Source: Candidatus Ribeiella danica
GTDB lineage: Bacteria; Chloroflexota; Chloroflexia; Chloroflexales; Roseiflexaceae
Length of the DNA: 64,000 nt
Direction: 5' to 3'
NCBI GenBank assembly: GCA_016717335.1
Contig: JADKFS010000019.1
Span: 434,001 to 498,000, forward strand
Within the stretch, counting starts at the first letter, position 1, and each line of letters starts with the position of its first letter. Below, in pieces: positions 61,089 through 64,000 of the stretch. Both the position numbers and the translations under genes were made by a program. The notes under the pieces are model-generated. The model searched no databases, was not told the DNA's origin, and saw only the letters and a list, made by a program, of their open reading frames with translations.

Positions 61089-62345
61089 CTACGGTGTCCA
61101 GAGGGTGCCGTCGGGCCAGCGGCTCTGGGTCCACTCGATCGGCGTCACGCTGATCGGGTACCTGGCGGCCTTGGCCTCGTCGATGTCGATGCCCAGGCCG
61201 GGCCGGTCGTTGGCCCACAGGTAGCCGTCGCGCAGCACCGGCGTGCCGGGGAAGACCTCGTAGATCGCCTCGCCGAAGCTGATCACTTCCTGGATGCCGA
61301 AGTTGTGGCAGGCCAGGTCGAGGTGCAGGTTGGCGGCGTGGCCGATCGGCGAGACGTCGCCGGGGCCGTGCCAGGCCGTGCGCACGCCGAAGGCCTCGCA
61401 CAGCGCCGCCAGCTTGCGCGCCGGGGTCAGCCCGCCCAGCTGGGAGATGTGCGCGCGGATGAAGTCGATCAGCTGCTCGGCGATCAGCGGCCGCCACTCA
61501 AGCGGGTTGTTGTGCAGCTCGCCCATGGCGATCGGCGTGGCCGACTGGTCGCGCAGGCGGCGGAACCACTCGATCTGGTCGGGCGCGAGCGGGTCCTCCA
61601 GGAAGAACAGGCGGTACGGCTCGAGCTCCTTGGCCATGCGGATGGCGTCGATCGGCGGGAGGCGCTCGTGGATGTCGTGCAGCAGAAACAGGTCGAAGCC
61701 GATCTGCGAGCGCACGTACTCGAACAGCGGCGGGATCGAGCGCGCGTAGCGGTCCGGGTCGTAGTACGCGCCGGGAAACGCGCTGTTGGGTCGGTCGAGC
61801 GTCTTCATGCGGTGGGTGGCCTGCGGCGCGTCCTTGCTCGGCACGGCCGTGGCGGCGGTGATGTCCTTGACGCGCCCGCCGTAGCCGCCCATCTGGCAGC
61901 GCACCGCAAGGTAGCCCTGCTCGCGGTACTTGAGCAGATTGTCGAGCACCTCCTGGCGGTCGCGGCCGTCGGCGTGGCGGTAGACCATGGCCGCCTCGCG
62001 ACACTTGCCGCCCAGCAGGTCGTAGACCGGCATGTTGGCGAGCTTGCCCTTGATGTCCCACAGCGCCATGTCGACGCCGCTGATCGCGTTGTTCAGCACG
62101 CCGCTGTTGCGCCAGTAGGAGTTGACGTACATCATGTGCCAGAGGTCTTCGATGTTGCGCGGGTCGCGCCCCTCCAGCAGCGGGTCGAGGTAGTCGTCGA
62201 CCGCCCTGGACACCAGCGTGGCGCGCTGGGTGAACGTGGCGCAGCCGAGGCCGTACAGCCCGGGCTGGTCGGTCTCGACCTTGACGACGATCAGGGCGAT
62301 GCCGTCGGGGGCGGTGAGGATGGAGCGGACCTTGGTAATCTTCAC
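61089..62345 (-). CDS. Mannonate dehydratase-like enolase-superfamily enzyme
   Basis: A 418-residue TIM-barrel dehydratase of the ManD/RspA group, which dehydrates D-mannonate (or D-gluconate) to 2-keto-3-deoxygluconate. It has WDIKGKLANMPVYDLLGGK, VRCQMGGYGG, the metal ligands in LLHDIHERL (Asp), FLEDPL (Glu) and MGELHNNP (Glu), and the catalytic WHGPGDVSPIGHAANLHLD. It lies 89 bp downstream of a second enolase-superfamily gene, suggesting a sugar-acid catabolic operon. Confidence 0.9.
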   Translation of the reverse strand: MKITKVRSILTAPDGIALIVVKVETDQPGLYGLGCATFTQRATLVSRAVDDYLDPLLEGRDPRNIEDLWHMMYVNSYWRNSGVLNNAISGVDMALWDIKGKLANMPVYDLLGGKCREAAMVYRHADGRDRQEVLDNLLKYREQGYLAVRCQMGGYGGRVKDITAATAVPSKDAPQATHRMKTLDRPNSAFPGAYYDPDRYARSIPPLFEYVRSQIGFDLFLLHDIHERLPPIDAIRMAKELEPYRLFFLEDPLAPDQIEWFRRLRDQSATPIAMGELHNNPLEWRPLIAEQLIDFIRAHISQLGGLTPARKLAALCEAFGVRTAWHGPGDVSPIGHAANLHLDLACHNFGIQEVISFGEAIYEVFPGTPVLRDGYLWANDRPGLGIDIDEAKAARYPISVTPIEWTQSRWPDGTLWTP

Positions 62346-62434
62346 GTTGCTATGCTCCTGGTTGGCAGTCGGCGGTCGGGGCGTTCAATTGAGCGCCCGC
62401 ACGGCAGTCGGCGGTCGGCTGCCTACTATACTGA
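62346..62434. repeat. Short repeats between the two enolase-superfamily genes
   Basis: GGCAGTCGGCGGTCGG occurs twice (about 62362 and 62403) around a GGGCGTTCAATTGAGCGCCC palindrome. No gene. Confidence 0.55.
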
Positions 62435-63748
62435 TCACGACCACAGGCGGTCCCAGCTGCGCTCGGCGTCCCACTGGGGTGTGGGCTCGAAGAAGCCGGG
62501 GTCTTCGGGCACGAGGTGCGCCTTGATCGCGTCGGGGTTGATCTCGAAGCCCAGGCCGGGCGCCTCGGGCACGTCGATGTAGCCGCCCTGGATGATCGGC
62601 TTCGGCACGCCGTCGATGAAGTCGCCCCAGTAGGGCACGTCGGTGAAGTGGTGCTCCAGCGCGATGAAGTTCTCGGTCGCGGCGGCGCAGTGCACGCTGG
62701 CCATGGTGCTGATCGGCGTGCCGGCCATGTGCAGGGCCATGCTGATGCCGTGCTCCTGGGCCATGTCGCCGATGCGCTTGGTCTCGAGGATGCCGCCGCT
62801 GGTGGCCAGGTCGGGGTGGATGACGTTGACCGCGCGGGCCTCGATCAGCGGCCGGAAGCCCTCCTTCAGGTAGATATCCTCGCCGGTGCACACGGGGGTG
62901 TGCAGCGCGCGCTCGAGCTGGGCCCAGCTGTCGGTGAACTGCCACGGCACCAGGTCTTCCAGCCAGGCCAGGTTGAACGGCTCGAGCGCCTGGCCGAGCC
63001 GGATGCAGTCGTCGATGCCGATGTGGCCGAAGTGGTCGGCGGCGATCGGCACCTCGTCGCCGACGACGGCGCGCACCTGCTCGACGTACTCGCAGATCAG
63101 GTTGATGCCCCTGGGGGTGAGCCGCACGTGGGTGAACGGGTGCATCAGGGTCCGGATGTTGAGCATGCGCTCGATCTTGTCCTCCGGGTCGCCCGGCAGC
63201 ATGCCCTGCGGCCAGGAGAGCGCGCCCCTGACGCCGATCAGCGGCTGGACGCCCAGGTCCATCTTGAGCATGGTGAAGCCGCGCTCCAGGCGCTCCTGCA
63301 GCTTGCGGCCCATGGCCTCGCCGGTCGGCTCGTTGGGCGTGTCGCAGTACATGCGGATGCGGTCGCGAAACTTGCCGCCGGCCAGCACGTAGGCCGGCAC
63401 CCCGTAGGCCTTGCCGGCCAGGTCCATCAGCGCCATCTCGACGGCGCAGACGCCGCCGCCCTGGCGGGCGTGGTGGCCGAACTGCTTGATCTTGCGGAAG
63501 ATCCGGTCGACGTTGCAGGGGTTCTCGCCGACGATCCGGCTCTTGAGCATGAGCGCGTAGGTCTTGCTGGAGAGGTCGCGCACCTCGCCGTAGCCGCTGA
63601 TGCCCTGGTTTGTGTCGACCCGGACGATCGTGAAGCGCCAGTGGTCCCAGCCGACGGTGGCGGTGCGCATGTCGGTGATCCGCAGCTCGCTCGGCCGCGA
63701 TGCGCTGCGCGCGTGGTCCTCGGGTCTTTGGGTATCGCTGCTATGCAT
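62435..63748 (-). CDS. Mandelate racemase/muconate lactonizing enzyme family protein
   Basis: A 437-residue enolase-superfamily enzyme. The capping domain is followed by a TIM barrel with the catalytic Lys in TMLKMDLG, metal ligands in IAADHFGHIG (Asp), AWLEDLVPW (Glu) and CTGEDIYL (Glu), and MALHMAGTPIS near the C-terminus. It probably acts on an acid sugar; the exact substrate is unknown. Its start (63748) overlaps the stop of the upstream DinB-like gene, so they form one operon with the ManD-like gene. Later in-frame Met codons (MRTATVGWDHWRF) are possible starts. Confidence 0.9.
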   Translation of the reverse strand: MHSSDTQRPEDHARSASRPSELRITDMRTATVGWDHWRFTIVRVDTNQGISGYGEVRDLSSKTYALMLKSRIVGENPCNVDRIFRKIKQFGHHARQGGGVCAVEMALMDLAGKAYGVPAYVLAGGKFRDRIRMYCDTPNEPTGEAMGRKLQERLERGFTMLKMDLGVQPLIGVRGALSWPQGMLPGDPEDKIERMLNIRTLMHPFTHVRLTPRGINLICEYVEQVRAVVGDEVPIAADHFGHIGIDDCIRLGQALEPFNLAWLEDLVPWQFTDSWAQLERALHTPVCTGEDIYLKEGFRPLIEARAVNVIHPDLATSGGILETKRIGDMAQEHGISMALHMAGTPISTMASVHCAAATENFIALEHHFTDVPYWGDFIDGVPKPIIQGGYIDVPEAPGLGFEINPDAIKAHLVPEDPGFFEPTPQWDAERSWDRLWS

Positions 63749-64000
63749 CTGCTGCCCCCTCGTCGAACTCCCGCAGCTCCCCGCTCTCCTCCATATACTT
63801 CCAGCCGCTCATATCAGGCGGCTCCATGCCCAGCTGCGTGATGATGGTCGCGATCTGCGTCCGGTGTTCGGTCGAGTGGGTGATCGCCTGGACGATCAGG
63901 CTCGCGAGCGTGTATTCGAGCAGCTGGCGCGGCGAGCGCTGCCGGACGCTGGTGTCGGCGCGCGCGGAAAGCGCCAGCTGGAGCAGCTCGTCGCTGGCCC
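63741..64000 (-). CDS. DinB-family protein, C-terminal part (5' end outside window)
   Basis: The minus-strand frame is open to the window edge and ends at TAG (63741-63743). The visible 86 residues include LLEYTLASLIVQAITHSTEHRTQIATII and QLGMEPPDMSGWKYMEESGEL, the C-terminal helix and tail of DinB/YfiT-like four-helix-bundle proteins; the HSTEHR motif supplies metal-binding histidines. These are often thiol-dependent S-transferases or of unknown role. Its last codons overlap the start of the next gene (ATGCATAG). Confidence 0.85.
   Translation of the reverse strand, partial: ASDELLQLALSARADTSVRQRSPRQLLEYTLASLIVQAITHSTEHRTQIATIITQLGMEPPDMSGWKYMEESGELREFDEGAADA

Overview
The window is high-GC DNA (about 65-70% by eye) from a bacterium that most resembles the Chloroflexota, probably class Chloroflexia near Roseiflexus/Kouleothrix. 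This rests on gene families common there (a DUF2085 membrane protein, a 73-residue conserved protein, a MalT-type LuxR regulator, a type I-D CRISPR-Cas locus with WYL regulators) and on intergenic DNA full of GC-rich mosaic repeats and 7-8 bp tandem repeats. No rRNA or tRNA gene was found.

Left part (1-26.3 kb): mostly housekeeping genes. These are a histidine-kinase fragment, a spermidine-synthase-fold methyltransferase, a YesL-like membrane protein, a GT2 glycosyltransferase, a DUF2085 protein, an FtsB/DivIC-like protein, a bactofilin, trmD, an alpha/beta hydrolase, an HNH protein, RidA, a (2Fe-2S) ferredoxin-like protein, an isocitrate/isopropylmalate dehydrogenase homologue, a PhoR/PhoB-like pair, galK, a DadA-like FAD oxidoreductase, an SDR, a secreted protein, a CPBP protease, a TetR regulator with an isoprenylcysteine-methyltransferase-like partner, and a low-GC PQQ/WD-repeat lipoprotein.

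Centre (27.2-51.4 kb): a type I-D CRISPR-Cas locus, entirely on the minus strand. In transcription order it reads WYL regulator, cas10d (with an internal cas11d start), csc2, csc1, cas3', a repeat-filled gap, cas6, cas4, cas1, cas2, leader, array. The array has about 140 units of a 37-bp repeat and is split in two by a 2.08-kb insertion sequence that landed inside a repeat. The reverse-complement repeat ends in ATTGAAAC, the usual crRNA 5' handle, so the array is transcribed leftward from a leader next to cas2. Cas1, Cas2 and Cas4 would acquire spacers; Cas6 would cut pre-crRNA; Cas10d (HD nuclease), Cas11d, Csc2 and Csc1 would form the surveillance complex; Cas3' would supply the helicase. 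A 62-residue remnant of a second cas3' lies upstream of the WYL gene. The array plus adaptation genes is bracketed by inverted copies of a ~145-bp repeat.

Right part (52.6-64 kb): an RHH/HNH gene pair with a palindrome inside its promoter, a second WYL regulator, a large repeat cluster, a MalT/LuxR regulator, a two-gene membrane-protein operon, a small conserved protein, and an enolase-superfamily sugar-acid catabolic cluster (mannonate-dehydratase-like, a mandelate-racemase-family enzyme, and the end of a DinB-like gene).

Repeat DNA is the other main theme. There are five large GC-rich mosaic clusters, six copies of a modular hairpin element whose inner palindrome differs from copy to copy, a MITE-like 105-bp element in two copies, a 41-bp tandem array, and 7-8 bp repeats that in four places (trmD, an FAD oxidoreductase, cas4, cas6) have entered coding sequence.
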